This document shows positions 1 to 8,724 of a DNA stretch of 64,000 nt, piece by piece. The stretch lies in contig NZ_JAXRUV010000007.1 of assembly GCF_034497705.1 (NCBI RefSeq), positions 62,001 through 126,000 on the forward strand, written 5' to 3'. Within the stretch, counting starts at the first letter, position 1. Each line of letters begins with the position of its first letter. Position numbers and translations under genes: made by a program. The notes beneath the pieces were generated by a model. It was not told the origin of the DNA. It did not search any database and saw only the letters and a program-made list of their open reading frames with translations. Source of the stretch: Marinococcus luteus_A (GTDB lineage: Bacteria; Bacillota; Bacilli; Bacillales; Marinococcaceae).

Positions 1-973
1 CTTGAAGCATTTGTTCGGTCACCTGCTCTGCGGTGGTTTCATATAAAAAGTAATTAAAATAAAGGCGGCTGCCTGAAGCAGTCTGAACAGTGTAGCTTTC
101 CTTCGTATCACGCTGATAAAGACACGTCGGAGGCAGAATCAGTTCCCCGGGAATATGCTCGGTTAAATCATAATTGTTGTGGATGCGTGCCGTCAGTTTA
201 GCGGCAACGAAATTAGGGTCTACGCCGGCAAGCGTATCACCGACGTGCACTTCGCGCCCAAAAACGAAAAAGGCAGGCAGCAGTTTTCCGGCAGTTCCTG
301 TATAGATATATTTTGTAGTATCCCCCTCATACAGAGGGGCGATAAAGTCGTTATTAATTGCGAGCAGATACTGAAGGCCGTGAGAACGCTTTAAATCACG
401 AAGAACAGGAAGCGCGCCGATAAGACCGCAGTGCTCGCTTTCTTCATCGGGATTCAGTAAAAGCAGAATATTGCCCTCGAGCTCTTCCGGGTGCTCCGAG
501 AAATAAAGCAGATTCACGAGGTGCACGGCGATGCCGCTTTTCATATCAACAGAACCCCGTCCAAACATCCAGTCCCCGCTTTGGGCGTCTGCATGCACTT
601 CAGGGTCATTTGTATAGCTTTGAAAGTAAGGAAGCAGTGCTTTCGGCGAACAGGCCTGGTGTTTAATGTTTCCGTAATCTTCGATGCCTACAGTATCAAT
701 GTGGGAATGATAAAGAATGGTCTGGGCTGAAGAAGGCAGGCCTTTAATAAAGGCAAACACATTCTGACGTCCGTGAGGGTCTCCGTGCACCGGCTCCAGC
801 CAGATGCGTTCCGGGAATTGTTGAAAATAAGGAAACGTACGCAGGATGCGGTAAAGCTCCCGGGCGATGGATACTTCGCCATCCGAAGCGTTCACACTGT
901 TCCACTCCACCAGATATTCTGTAAGATATTCCGCCTGTTCTGCTGTGGTAAGAGATTTTAAATTTTCGTACAC
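1..973 (-). CDS. rocB: RocB-like M20-family peptidase/deacylase, 3' part cut by window edge
   Basis: A minus-strand reading frame runs off the left edge, so only about the N-terminal 324 residues are visible. I start it at GTG 971-973 because GAGGTG lies 7 bases upstream. M20 metal-site motifs are visible: SHIDTVG (His and Asp ligands), then GSVDMKSG, then NPDEESEHCG (the Asp-Glu-Glu block). The early stretch LVEWNSVNASDGE matches the RocB style of M20 protein, a family linked to arginine utilisation in Bacillus, where the exact reaction is not firmly settled. rocD and rocA lie 10 kb away in this window, which agrees with an arginine/ornithine degradation role. I see no sigma-54 promoter in front of this copy. 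Family assignment is firm; the RocB name is likely. Confidence 0.8.
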   Translation of the reverse strand, partial: MYENLKSLTTAEQAEYLTEYLVEWNSVNASDGEVSIARELYRILRTFPYFQQFPERIWLEPVHGDPHGRQNVFAFIKGLPSSAQTILYHSHIDTVGIEDYGNIKHQACSPKALLPYFQSYTNDPEVHADAQSGDWMFGRGSVDMKSGIAVHLVNLLYFSEHPEELEGNILLLLNPDEESEHCGLIGALPVLRDLKRSHGLQYLLAINNDFIAPLYEGDTTKYIYTGTAGKLLPAFFVFGREVHVGDTLAGVDPNFVAAKLTARIHNNYDLTEHIPGELILPPTCLYQRDTKESYTVQTASGSRLYFNYFLYETTAEQVTEQMLQ

Positions 974-1146
974 TGCTGATCACCTCGCCGCAATAATTAC
1001 TGTTGTCTCTTATTCTACTGTATGAATCTGCCAAAGTAAGCAAAGAAGTGAATTTTCCTGCGAAAGATTATTTTATGCCTCAAGGCCTGAGCCGTGCAGA
1101 AACAGGCAGGAGAGCCGTATAATAACCATATAAAGGAGGAAAAAGT

Positions 1147-1434
1147 ATGACAGTAACCATTAAAGCATTTCTGCAGGCAGAACCGGGAAAAGAAGAAGCA
1201 TTGAAAACAGAGCTGAAAAAGGCGCTGGCTCCTTCGCGGGCAGAAGCGGGCTGCCTAGAATATGTTCTGTATGAATCGGAAGCACAGGACGGGGTGTTTA
1301 TCTTTTCAGAACAGTGGAAGGATGAAGAAGCCGTACAGCAGCATATTCAGACCGAACATTATCAGGCCTACCGGAAAAACACAGAAAATCTCGTCGTATC
1401 AAGAGAAGTGTATAAATTAAAGCCAGTAGAATAA
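1147..1434 (+). CDS. Antibiotic biosynthesis monooxygenase (ABM) domain protein, YgiN-like
   Basis: This 95-residue protein is one ABM domain, a dimeric ferredoxin-like fold. It starts with a beta strand (TVTIKAFLQAEPGKEEA) and carries the typical GCLEYVLYES and FIFSEQWKDEEAVQQHIQTEH blocks. Family members include quinol monooxygenases and heme-degrading enzymes, but many have no known substrate, and nothing here fixes one. The start is ATG 1147 behind AAAGGAGG, with TATAAT at 1118-1123 as a likely -10 box. The gene is monocistronic and closed by a strong terminator. The length is normal for the family. Confidence 0.8.
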   Translation: MTVTIKAFLQAEPGKEEALKTELKKALAPSRAEAGCLEYVLYESEAQDGVFIFSEQWKDEEAVQQHIQTEHYQAYRKNTENLVVSREVYKLKPVE

Positions 1435-1440
1435 AAGAAA

Positions 1441-1471
1441 AAGAAGCTGTTTGCCGACAGCTTCTTTTTTT
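1441..1471 (+). terminator. Rho-independent terminator after the ABM gene
   Basis: A 10-bp perfect stem (AAGAAGCTGT / ACAGCTTCTT) with a 6-base loop is followed by a run of T. It sits 7 bases after the stop codon and may also serve the convergent ASCH gene. Confidence 0.85.
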
Positions 1472-1483
1472 ACTGGTTTTTCC

Positions 1484-1927
1484 TTATTTTACTACTTCGA
1501 ACCGTTCACAGACGACCGTCATATCCTCGCGGAATATTTCTCCAACCTCTTCGAGCGCTTCAGTAAAAAATTGTTCATGTGCATTCCACCAATACTCGTA
1601 TGAACGATCCCCTTCCCCTTCAGCTTCAGCAAATTCTTTGGGTACTTCGTTCATCGGCATAATTTTGACACTGGTGGTTTGGATAATACATACCGGATCG
1701 CCGGCTCTGTTTAAAACGATGCTGTAGTCCCCTATCGAAGGAAGAGGTTCATTTTCTATCTCATAAAACATATAGGCAGAACATGTCGCCGTTTTGACTC
1801 CGGAGACTACAAGCTCTGCAAGCTCATCGGGATCCACGCCAAAGGACCAGGCTGTTACCTGTTCGGGAGGGGCCTCGTTTCGCTGCTGCCAAAAATTATG
1901 CCAATAAGTATCTGCTGCCTGGTTCAT
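1484..1927 (-). CDS. ASCH-domain protein
   Basis: This 147-residue protein has an ASCH fold, a PUA-like beta barrel expected to bind RNA or a nucleotide-like ligand. The signature block VSGVKTATCSAYMFYE (about residues 41-56) and the later YSIVLNRAGDPVCIIQTTSV strand are diagnostic. The same frame is open 12 codons further upstream, but I choose ATG 1925-1927 because GGGGAG lies just before it. Family members include E. coli YqfB (amidohydrolase activity on acetylcytidine); whether this one is an enzyme is unknown. It converges on the ABM gene and seems to be transcribed alone. Confidence 0.8.
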   Translation of the reverse strand: MNQAADTYWHNFWQQRNEAPPEQVTAWSFGVDPDELAELVVSGVKTATCSAYMFYEIENEPLPSIGDYSIVLNRAGDPVCIIQTTSVKIMPMNEVPKEFAEAEGEGDRSYEYWWNAHEQFFTEALEEVGEIFREDMTVVCERFEVVK

Positions 1928-2108
1928 TGCAACTCCCCGTTTCTGTGATGGTCTTTCTTTCATTAAAACATACTTCTGCAGGAATATATAACTTTGAAGA
2001 GTATATTAATAGAATCCTCCTGTAAATTTATTCGCGACACCGTTAAAAGTTTATGATAAAAGTAAATAAGAAAGATTTATATCGTTCTTACATTGGAGGA
2101 AAACAGAA

Positions 2109-2957
2109 ATGAAGCTAATCGCTGTTGATTTAGACGGGACACTCATTAAAAAAGATCGTTCCATTAGTGCAGAAAATGTGAAGGCGATAAAGGCCGCACA
2201 GGAAAACGGAGATACAGTGGCTGTGTGCTCAGGAAGGTCGCTGCAGGATACTGAGGATATTTTGAAGCGCGCCGGACTGGATTGCCCGATGATGGTTGGA
2301 AACGGAGCGTGGACATACCAGGACGGAGAGAGCATTGATCAGCTGGTCATGCCTCAAGGCGTCACCGAAGAGCTGCTCCCCAAGCTTGAAAATGAAAAAT
2401 GGTACTACGAGATATATACGAATCAGGGAGTAATACTGCTGGAAGAGGGCAAGGAGAGGCTCAGAGCAGAAGTACAGAAGGTACAGGAAGAGGACGAAGA
2501 GGTGACGAAAGCCTGGTCGGAAGAAGAGATGGGCATCCAATATGCCCAGCACGGCACGGGATATATGAAAGACTACCGGGATGTGGATCCGGCAACGGCA
2601 GAAATATACAAAATATTTGTCTTGTCCTTTGACCGGAAAAGATTAAAAAATTTGAGGGACCGGCTGACCCCGCGCACAGATGTCTCTTTGACGTCCTCGG
2701 GAATTACAAAGCTTGAAATCGCCCATCCAAGCGTAAGCAAAGGGTATGCTCTGCGCCGTATGGCAGAAGAAATGGGAGTGCCGCTCGGAAATACAGCAGC
2801 TATCGGGGACAACTTAAATGATCTGCCGATGTTTGAAATTGCCGGTACTAGCGTTGCAATGGGAAATGCGGTGAAAGAAGTGATTGAGGCAGGGGATTAC
2901 GTGACCAAGAGCTATATGGAAAACGGAGTGGCGTACGCGCTTGAAAATTACTTGTAA
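2109..2957 (+). CDS. Cof-type HAD-superfamily phosphatase
   Basis: This 282-residue protein has the HAD motifs in order: motif I DLDGTL (nucleophile Asp at about residue 8), motif II as CSGRS, Lys in SKGYAL, and motif IV GDNLNDLPMF. The large C2-type cap between motifs II and III marks the Cof subfamily. Such proteins dephosphorylate sugar phosphates, pyridoxal phosphate or flavin precursors; the substrate cannot be read from sequence. ATG 2109 has GGAGG 9 bases upstream. It is a single-gene unit ended by a shared terminator. A second Cof protein lies at 31520-32395. Confidence 0.88.
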   Translation: MKLIAVDLDGTLIKKDRSISAENVKAIKAAQENGDTVAVCSGRSLQDTEDILKRAGLDCPMMVGNGAWTYQDGESIDQLVMPQGVTEELLPKLENEKWYYEIYTNQGVILLEEGKERLRAEVQKVQEEDEEVTKAWSEEEMGIQYAQHGTGYMKDYRDVDPATAEIYKIFVLSFDRKRLKNLRDRLTPRTDVSLTSSGITKLEIAHPSVSKGYALRRMAEEMGVPLGNTAAIGDNLNDLPMFEIAGTSVAMGNAVKEVIEAGDYVTKSYMENGVAYALENYL

Positions 2958-2973
2958 ATATCCAGCAAAAAAT

Positions 2974-3016
2974 AAAAAGCCAGGAGAACCCTTCCATAGG
3001 GAGCTTCTGGCTTTTT
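2974..3016. terminator. Bidirectional terminator between the HAD and NlpC/P60 genes
   Basis: AAAAAGCCAGGAG pairs with CTTCTGGCTTTTT with one or two mismatches. The T run on one strand and the A run on the other allow it to stop both convergent genes. Confidence 0.75.
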
Positions 3017-3029
3017 ATGCTGATGCTGT

Positions 3030-4031
3030 TTAGATTTGGCCGGCGCCCATGTAGCGCGGCTCCCAATAGGAATTGTCCATGCTTGAGATGGTAACGCCGG
3101 TGGAGGCACCTGCATGGATGAATTCGTTGTTTCCAATGTAAATACCTGCGTGTGAGGCGCCGCCTCTAGTATCAAAGAAAACAATGTCGCCAACAGACGG
3201 GCTGGATACCTTGGTGACATCGCTGTAAATGGATGCAACTGTACGCGGCATGCTTTTGCCGTGCTTATCATATACGTAGTTAATAAAACCGCTGCAGTCA
3301 AACCCGCTTGGAGACATGCCGCCCCACACGTAAGGAGTACCGATGTACTGCTTCGCTGTGTTTACAATGTTCGAGCTAGTGCCTGTAGAAACGCCGGCTA
3401 CCTGTTCATTGCTGCTCGAGCTACTTGCAGAAGAACCGTCGTAATCCATTAGTGCGCTCTGTGTAGACGGACCTGCTACTCCGTAGTAGCTTCCGGAAGG
3501 AGACGAGAGGCCTGTTTCGGAATGGAAATCCTTAACGGCCTGAAGTGTTTTAGGACCGAAACGGGAACCGGTGGCCCCCTCGAAGAAGCCATGTTCCTTT
3601 AATTTCTTTTGAAGAGCGTTTACGGAAGAATTACGATCGCCATAGGATAAAGATCCGTGGCTTCCAATGGAAGTAGAGTTTGAGCTGCTCGAACTGCTCG
3701 CTGTGTTTGATGAAGAGTTCGAATCAACGGCATCCATTAACGCAGACTGAGTCGAAGGTCCTGCCACGCCGTAATAGCTGCCGGAAGGAGAAGAAATTTT
3801 TTCTGCAGATTGAAAGTCCTTAACGGCCTGAAGTGTTTTAGGGCCGAAGCGGGATCCGGTGTGGCCTTCAAAGTGTCCCTCCTCCTTTAACGCTTCCTGA
3901 AGATCGTTTACGGAAGAATTACTATCCCCATAGGATAAAGAACCATGATCATCAATTGCTGCATCTGCTGCCTGAGGGCCTGCGAATAGTATCCCTGCTG
4001 TTACTGCTGTTCCGAATAAGTATTTTTTCAT
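3030..4031 (-). CDS. Secreted NlpC/P60 peptidoglycan endopeptidase with two PG-binding domains
   Basis: This 333-residue protein starts with a signal peptide (MKKYLFGTAVTAGILFAG, cleavage near AADAA). Two peptidoglycan_binding_1 repeats follow at about residues 28-100 and 124-195, joined by Ser/Asn-rich linkers, and then an NlpC/P60 domain from about 222 to the end. The catalytic Cys is in FDCSGF, the His in SHAGIYIG, and FIHAG supplies the third polar position. The family cleaves D-gamma-Glu to diamino-acid bonds in cell-wall peptides, so it probably acts outside the cell in wall turnover. The two binding repeats are nearly identical in protein and DNA, indicating recent duplication or gene conversion. 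Confidence 0.9.
   Translation of the reverse strand: MKKYLFGTAVTAGILFAGPQAADAAIDDHGSLSYGDSNSSVNDLQEALKEEGHFEGHTGSRFGPKTLQAVKDFQSAEKISSPSGSYYGVAGPSTQSALMDAVDSNSSSNTASSSSSSNSTSIGSHGSLSYGDRNSSVNALQKKLKEHGFFEGATGSRFGPKTLQAVKDFHSETGLSSPSGSYYGVAGPSTQSALMDYDGSSASSSSSNEQVAGVSTGTSSNIVNTAKQYIGTPYVWGGMSPSGFDCSGFINYVYDKHGKSMPRTVASIYSDVTKVSSPSVGDIVFFDTRGGASHAGIYIGNNEFIHAGASTGVTISSMDNSYWEPRYMGAGQI
3440..3665 (-). repeat. Intragenic repeat unit 2 (PG-binding domain)
   Basis: This DNA encodes the second PG-binding repeat (SHGSLSYGDRNSSVNALQKK to QSALMD). It matches the unit at about 3735-3960 over most of its length, including long identical runs at third codon positions. Boundaries are approximate. Confidence 0.7.
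3735..3960 (-). repeat. Intragenic repeat unit 1 (PG-binding domain)
   Basis: First copy of the duplicated PG-binding module (DHGSLSYGDSNSSVNDLQEA to QSALMD), partner of the unit at about 3440-3665. Boundaries are approximate. Confidence 0.7.
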
Positions 4032-4747
4032 TATGTGTGTTCACCTGCTTTGTCATCCGCTGTCTTATATATGTAGGAGTATAATGATAAGTTTTTCGAT
4101 ATGAATACTGGATTTTATAGGTATAAGTAGTAGACAGGATAATGGATGTAGCGAAGTGAAGCTGCACCTCCTAAATGTTTTTTTATGAGTCTTTAGTATG
4201 TGTTTTTCTATAAACCCAATTCTATAAGAATGTGAGAGACAATTCAATAATGTGTAAGTTTTGTAATATAGTTTTAATAAAAAGGCTTTTATAAAAGGAT
4301 TTATGAAATAAACAAAGCAAAAAAATCCAATTGCCTTATTAACATTTTGAATTTTTAATAAATGATGCTAAAGGCTGTTATTTAGGTAAAAAAGACTATG
4401 TATAAAAATGGAAGTGAACTTTAATATGACGTTTTTAATGCAATTATTAAGAGAATGTGTAGAAAATTTGAAGGTTAACAGTAATATACTTGTAATATTT
4501 TTGTAATATAAAATGATCAATCATAATAAGTGTTAAATATACATGTTTTATTTTTACAATAATTCAGTAGTTATCCAATTATCTTTTTATAAATAGAATA
4601 TACAGAAACTACATTTTAACATTTAATTTGTCGGGAATAAGAAACTAATCGAAGGTTTAGAGAGAAAAGCAGACAGTGATGTCCGTTGGCAGAAGGTTTT
4701 AGTTAAAGAAAAATTAGAGAAGCGAAACCAATAAAAGGGGCACTGCT
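4032..4747. other. 716-bp AT-rich intergenic region
   Basis: This gap separates two divergent genes and must hold both promoters. It is very AT-rich, with short dyads but no convincing small gene, riboswitch or operator. The ribosome binding site of the plus-strand gene (AAAGGGG) is at the right end. Confidence 0.5.
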
Positions 4748-6220
4748 ATGAAAAGAGAAATTCCGAAAATATCCCAGAGAGATTCCCTTAGACGGAAGTG
4801 GATGCTGGTGGCTTTACTGGGGACTATTTCAGCTGTGGTCGTGACCTCCGTTTATGGAAGTATTAAGCCCCTGCCCGCAAATGTATCCTACGAAGGAAGA
4901 GAGCATCGTACAGACTATGTTCGTTTTCTTGAAGACCATACCTACGTTTCCTCAACAGAGTCACAGGTGGTAGAACAAGAAATATTTGATACAGTGATCC
5001 GGAACATTGAAGAAGCGGACCAGTTTATCGTAATGGACATGTTCTACTTTAACAGCGAGCATGAAGCGGGAGCGGATTTTCCGCCTTTAACGAGGCGTTT
5101 GTCGGAGGCATTAATCAATAAAAAAGAAGCGGATCCTGACATAGAAATAGTGGTTCTGACTGACCCGGTTAACACTTTTTACGGGGCTTATACGCCTGAA
5201 CATTTTCAGCGGCTCGAAAAGAGTGGCATTGAAGTCATTTTCACGGAATTGGATGCATTAAGGGATTCAAATCCGTTTTACTCGGGGTTTTACCGGACTT
5301 TTGTTCAGTGGTTTGGGAACCATGGGAGAGGGTGGCTTCCTAACTTTTTCACGAGTGACGCTCCCGATGTAACGCTCCATTCTTATCTGGAGATTTTAAA
5401 TTTTAAAGCTAATCACCGGAAAACGCTTGTTACAGAAAAGGCAGGAATGGTTACTTCAGCGAATCCTCACGATGCCAGCGGATATCATGCAAATACAGGC
5501 TTTGAAGTCAGGGGGGCTGTGCTGAAGGATTTATTGAAAACAGAAAAAGAAGTAGTGGAAATGGGGGGTCGCTCAGGGGAAAAATTCGATTCGTTTATAT
5601 CTAAAGTGGAAGTGCCGGAAGAAAACGGGAAGTACAAGGTGCAGTTGTTAACAGAAAGCAAAATTAAAGAGCGGGTCCTGAGAGAAATACGTGAATTACC
5701 CCGGGACGGGAAATTACGTATGGGAATGTTTTATTTAGCAGACCGCGATGTCATTGAAGCGCTTATCGGCGCAGCAGGCCGGGGCGCTGATATTGATATT
5801 ATTATGGATATAAATGAAGAAGCTTTTGGAAACGAAAAAATAGGCATCCCCAATCAGCCGGCAGCTCACGAACTCGTGGAAAAATCCAATGGCCGTATTA
5901 ACATACGCTGGTATCATGCCGACGGGGTACAGTATCATGCCAAAATGATGATGATGGAAAAGGCAGAAAAGACAGTAGTTATTGGCGGATCAGCGAACAT
6001 GACAAGAAGAAATTTGGATAATTACAACTTGGAAACTGATGTTGTAGTTACCGGCAGTAATGATTCGGAAGCCGTGAAAGACATACGGGATTATTATCAT
6101 CGGCTGTGGAACAATACCGATGGCAAGCACACGCTAGATTACAGAAGGTATAAAAATGATTCCCGTTTGCTTTATTGGCGTTACCGGCTGCAGGAATGGA
6201 GCGGGATGTCTTCGTTTTAA
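4748..6220 (+). CDS. Membrane-anchored phospholipase D / cardiolipin synthase-like protein
   Basis: This 490-residue protein has one N-terminal membrane segment (about residues 18-37) and two PLD-type half-sites. The first is NHRKTLVTEKAGMVTSAN (about 221-238) and the second YHAKMMMMEKAEKTVVIGGSAN (about 398-420). In both, the HxKx4D motif reads HxKx4E, while the following small-residue/Asn positions are kept. PLD-family proteins work through a phospho-histidine on phospholipids or nucleic acids. The membrane anchor suggests a lipid substrate, but the length and N terminus are not those of a standard cardiolipin synthase. It is transcribed alone behind AAAGGGG. Superfamily assignment is solid; substrate is unknown. 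Confidence 0.8.
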   Translation: MKREIPKISQRDSLRRKWMLVALLGTISAVVVTSVYGSIKPLPANVSYEGREHRTDYVRFLEDHTYVSSTESQVVEQEIFDTVIRNIEEADQFIVMDMFYFNSEHEAGADFPPLTRRLSEALINKKEADPDIEIVVLTDPVNTFYGAYTPEHFQRLEKSGIEVIFTELDALRDSNPFYSGFYRTFVQWFGNHGRGWLPNFFTSDAPDVTLHSYLEILNFKANHRKTLVTEKAGMVTSANPHDASGYHANTGFEVRGAVLKDLLKTEKEVVEMGGRSGEKFDSFISKVEVPEENGKYKVQLLTESKIKERVLREIRELPRDGKLRMGMFYLADRDVIEALIGAAGRGADIDIIMDINEEAFGNEKIGIPNQPAAHELVEKSNGRINIRWYHADGVQYHAKMMMMEKAEKTVVIGGSANMTRRNLDNYNLETDVVVTGSNDSEAVKDIRDYYHRLWNNTDGKHTLDYRRYKNDSRLLYWRYRLQEWSGMSSF

Positions 6221-6231
6221 GCAAAGAAAAA

Positions 6232-6960
6232 TTAAAAAAGCAGAAACTTTTTCAGGACGAAGCGGTATCCTGCGTACAGGCATAGAAACGCGGTTAACGC
6301 TATCGCCTGAAGCGTGAGCAAATAATAAGGCCACGGCCCGAAGAAATCATAAGGGGAAGGAGAGGCTGGTTTTTCCATTAAATACATGTAATTGGCGTCG
6401 AAATAGAGGTTTACCAAAAATGCCACCACGGCGGCAGCGTTCAAGGCTCCCCAAACGACAAACAAGGAACGAAAGGAGATAAAGGTACGCTTTACAACCA
6501 CCTGGTAAACAACGCCTACCACAATAAGTGCGTGTGTAATAAAAAAGTGAAGAAACCGAAAATGGGGAAAGCCGTAGCGTTCCATGTCCGGAAACACTAT
6601 AGTAAGCAGGGCGCTTGAAGTGCCGGCATAAAACGCGAAATAAGTCCAAAAGCGGCTGCCGGTTATAAGCATAATAACGACTGCTATCCAGGCCAGGTCG
6701 CTGACTTTCAACGGAAGTGAAAACCGCGGGTTCCAAATGCCGTTTGTAATATAAAAAAGCTGCAGGGCCAGCTGGCCAAGGAGGAAGGTGGAAATGATGA
6801 ACCACTTGATTGTCTGTCTGGCTAAGGGCTCGCGCCGAAGGTAGCTTTGAAAAAGTATAAGACCAATACAGGCGAGAGCAAGAAAAAGCCATACCATAAG
6901 CTGCCCGGTACCAAAAGGTTCGAAGACCGGACCGTCATGATTAAATTGCCACCACCACAC
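6232..6960 (-). CDS. YwaF/TIGR02206-type integral membrane protein
   Basis: This 242-residue protein has about seven hydrophobic segments and a Trp-rich start (WWWQFNHDGPVFEPFG). The arrangement, with FSLPLKVSDLAW in the second quarter and FDANYMYL near the end, is that of the conserved Bacillus YwaF family, which has no settled function. The start is GTG 6958-6960, with an AGGGGGG ribosome binding site 7 bases upstream. It converges on the PLD gene with only 11 bases between the stop codons. Confidence 0.75.
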   Translation of the reverse strand: MWWWQFNHDGPVFEPFGTGQLMVWLFLALACIGLILFQSYLRREPLARQTIKWFIISTFLLGQLALQLFYITNGIWNPRFSLPLKVSDLAWIAVVIMLITGSRFWTYFAFYAGTSSALLTIVFPDMERYGFPHFRFLHFFITHALIVVGVVYQVVVKRTFISFRSLFVVWGALNAAAVVAFLVNLYFDANYMYLMEKPASPSPYDFFGPWPYYLLTLQAIALTAFLCLYAGYRFVLKKFLLF

Positions 6961-7193
6961 GTTTAATCCCCCCTAATTGTTTTTTTATCAGTAAAACACG
7001 TTGCCGAAGGATTCCCTCAGCCACTCTTCTTTAAACAAACGATTTCAGGGCAGGCCTGGTTTCAATGAAAAATAGAGTGAAGGAAAAACAAAGTATTCCG
7101 CTGCCTTTTTTGCATTAAAGTATTGAAATATTAGTACAATAGCGTTAAAATGCTAAATATTTCGTCATTTAGAGAAAATAAAGGGGTGGGAGA

Positions 7194-8156
7194 ATGAACA
7201 GTCTGAATATATTCGTAAATAAATATTTTGCTGTTTTTGTGTTAGTGGTTGCGTTCATTGCTTATCTGCTGCCGGATGTATTTGTAGGAATTACCGGCTA
7301 CATAACTATTTTACTCGGGATCATCATGTTTGGCATGGGGCTTACGCTGAACCTTTCCGATTTCCGTATTGTGGCGAAAAAGCCGCTGCCGGTGCTGACC
7401 GGGGTGATTGCGCAATTCGTTATTATGCCGCTTGCGGCCTTTATCATTGCCCTGGTTCTGCAGCTTCCGCCGGAAATAGCGGCAGGTCTCGTACTTGTAG
7501 GCGCATGTCCGGGAGGGACAGCCTCGAACGTTATGGTTTATCTGGCCAAAGGGGACCTTCCGGTATCGGTTGCTATGACGACAGTTTCGACACTGCTAGC
7601 TCCTCTTCTGACACCGTTTGCTCTACTGGTGTTTGCAAATGAGTGGCTGCCGGTGGACCCGCTGGCAATGTTCTTATCCATTTTCCAGGTTATTATTATA
7701 CCTATCGCGCTCGGTTTAATTATTAAACAGCTGTTTCCAGAGACAGTGGAAAAAAGCGTTCAGGCGCTTCCTATTGTGTCCATGGTAGCAATTATTGCTA
7801 TTGTAGCCGGGGTCGTTGGAGCAAATCAGGAAAACATTGCTGCAACCGGACTATTAGTTTTTGCAGCGGTTGTGCTTCATAACAGCTTTGGTTTGGCCCT
7901 TGGCTATATAACGGCGAAGCTGGTGGGATTAGACGAAACAAAACGGCGGGCAGTATCGATTGAGGTAGGAATGCAGAATTCCGGGCTTGGCACCCAGCTG
8001 GCCACGGTTCACTTCACGCCGCTTGCTGCGCTTCCAAGCGCTATTTTTTCCGTCTGGCATAATATCTCCGGGCCGCTGCTCGTGTCCTGGTGGGGAAGAA
8101 AAAACCAGCAGAAGGAAGAAGCTGTGAAGGAAAAAGAATGGAAGCACTATAAGTAA
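7194..8156 (+). CDS. Bile acid:sodium symporter (BASS) family transporter
   Basis: This 320-residue protein has about 9-10 transmembrane segments with the BASS signatures GMGLTLNLSDF and GACPGGTASNVMVYLAKGD, the latter forming the sodium-binding crossover. The family moves organic anions (pantoate, pyruvate, bile acids, sulfonates) with sodium; the substrate is not visible here. The start ATG 7194 follows GGGGTGGGAGA. It is a single-gene unit closed by a terminator shared with trxA. A short Lys/Glu-rich cytoplasmic tail ends the protein. Confidence 0.88.
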   Translation: MNSLNIFVNKYFAVFVLVVAFIAYLLPDVFVGITGYITILLGIIMFGMGLTLNLSDFRIVAKKPLPVLTGVIAQFVIMPLAAFIIALVLQLPPEIAAGLVLVGACPGGTASNVMVYLAKGDLPVSVAMTTVSTLLAPLLTPFALLVFANEWLPVDPLAMFLSIFQVIIIPIALGLIIKQLFPETVEKSVQALPIVSMVAIIAIVAGVVGANQENIAATGLLVFAAVVLHNSFGLALGYITAKLVGLDETKRRAVSIEVGMQNSGLGTQLATVHFTPLAALPSAIFSVWHNISGPLLVSWWGRKNQQKEEAVKEKEWKHYK

Positions 8157-8160
8157 GAGA

Positions 8161-8195
8161 AAAAATCCCGTGCTCATAGTGAGCGCGGGATTTTT
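8161..8195. terminator. Bidirectional terminator between the BASS gene and trxA
   Basis: AAAAATCCCG pairs with CGGGATTTTT, with an inner GCTCA/TGAGC stem. The A and T runs on either side fit termination of both convergent genes. Confidence 0.85.
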
Positions 8196-8207
8196 AATAG
8201 CGAAAAA

Positions 8208-8522
8208 TTACATGTGTTTTTCAAGCAGACCCTGGAGCTGATCCTTCGGCTGGAAGCCGACGATTTGTTCTACCATTTCGCCGTCCTTGAAAATCATGAG
8301 TGTTGGAATGCTCATAACGCCGTATTTACCGGCAGTTTCCTGATTTTCGTCAACGTTTAATTTAGCAATTTTAACATTGTCGCCGATTTCTTCGTTAATT
8401 TCTTCGAGAACCGGAGCAATCATTTTGCAGGGTCCGCACCAAGGTGCCCAAAAGTCAGTTAGAACGACACCTTCGGAAATCTGTTCGGAAAAGTCCTGGT
8501 CTGATACGTGTACAATAGCCAT
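8208..8522 (-). CDS. trxA: Thioredoxin
   Basis: This 104-residue protein is classic thioredoxin. The active site WCGPC is at about residues 28-32, the buried Asp sits in LTDFWAPWC, and the cis-Pro is in SIPTL. It reduces disulfides in cytoplasmic proteins, fed by thioredoxin reductase. ATG 8520-8522 follows GAAGGAGGT. It stands alone with its own promoter region toward 8600. The length is exactly that of TrxA. Confidence 0.97.
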   Translation of the reverse strand: MAIVHVSDQDFSEQISEGVVLTDFWAPWCGPCKMIAPVLEEINEEIGDNVKIAKLNVDENQETAGKYGVMSIPTLMIFKDGEMVEQIVGFQPKDQLQGLLEKHM

Positions 8523-8724
8523 TGATGAGTACCTCCTTCATTTCGCTTCATTGCGAGTATAGAGTAATCGTAGTACGAATAACCCTATTTGTCTAAAAGT
8601 ATGCTTGGATCATTCAATTTTTTCAAGAGGGGGAATGGAAAATGAAGCGTGCGGGAAAAGAATATAAGTAAGAAAGCCCTCAAAGAGTATGTATTCGGGA
8701 ACGTAAGAAGAAAGGAGGCCACCC

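Noticed and set aside
4032..4747. Possible small gene or riboswitch in the long AT-rich gap
   Set aside because: No frame has a convincing ribosome binding site and no conserved RNA fold with a terminator is visible. AT-rich dyads are expected by chance.
8643..8675. Nine-codon frame upstream of the PCMT-like gene
   Set aside because: Although GAGGGGG lies upstream, the peptide is too short to support as a gene from sequence alone.
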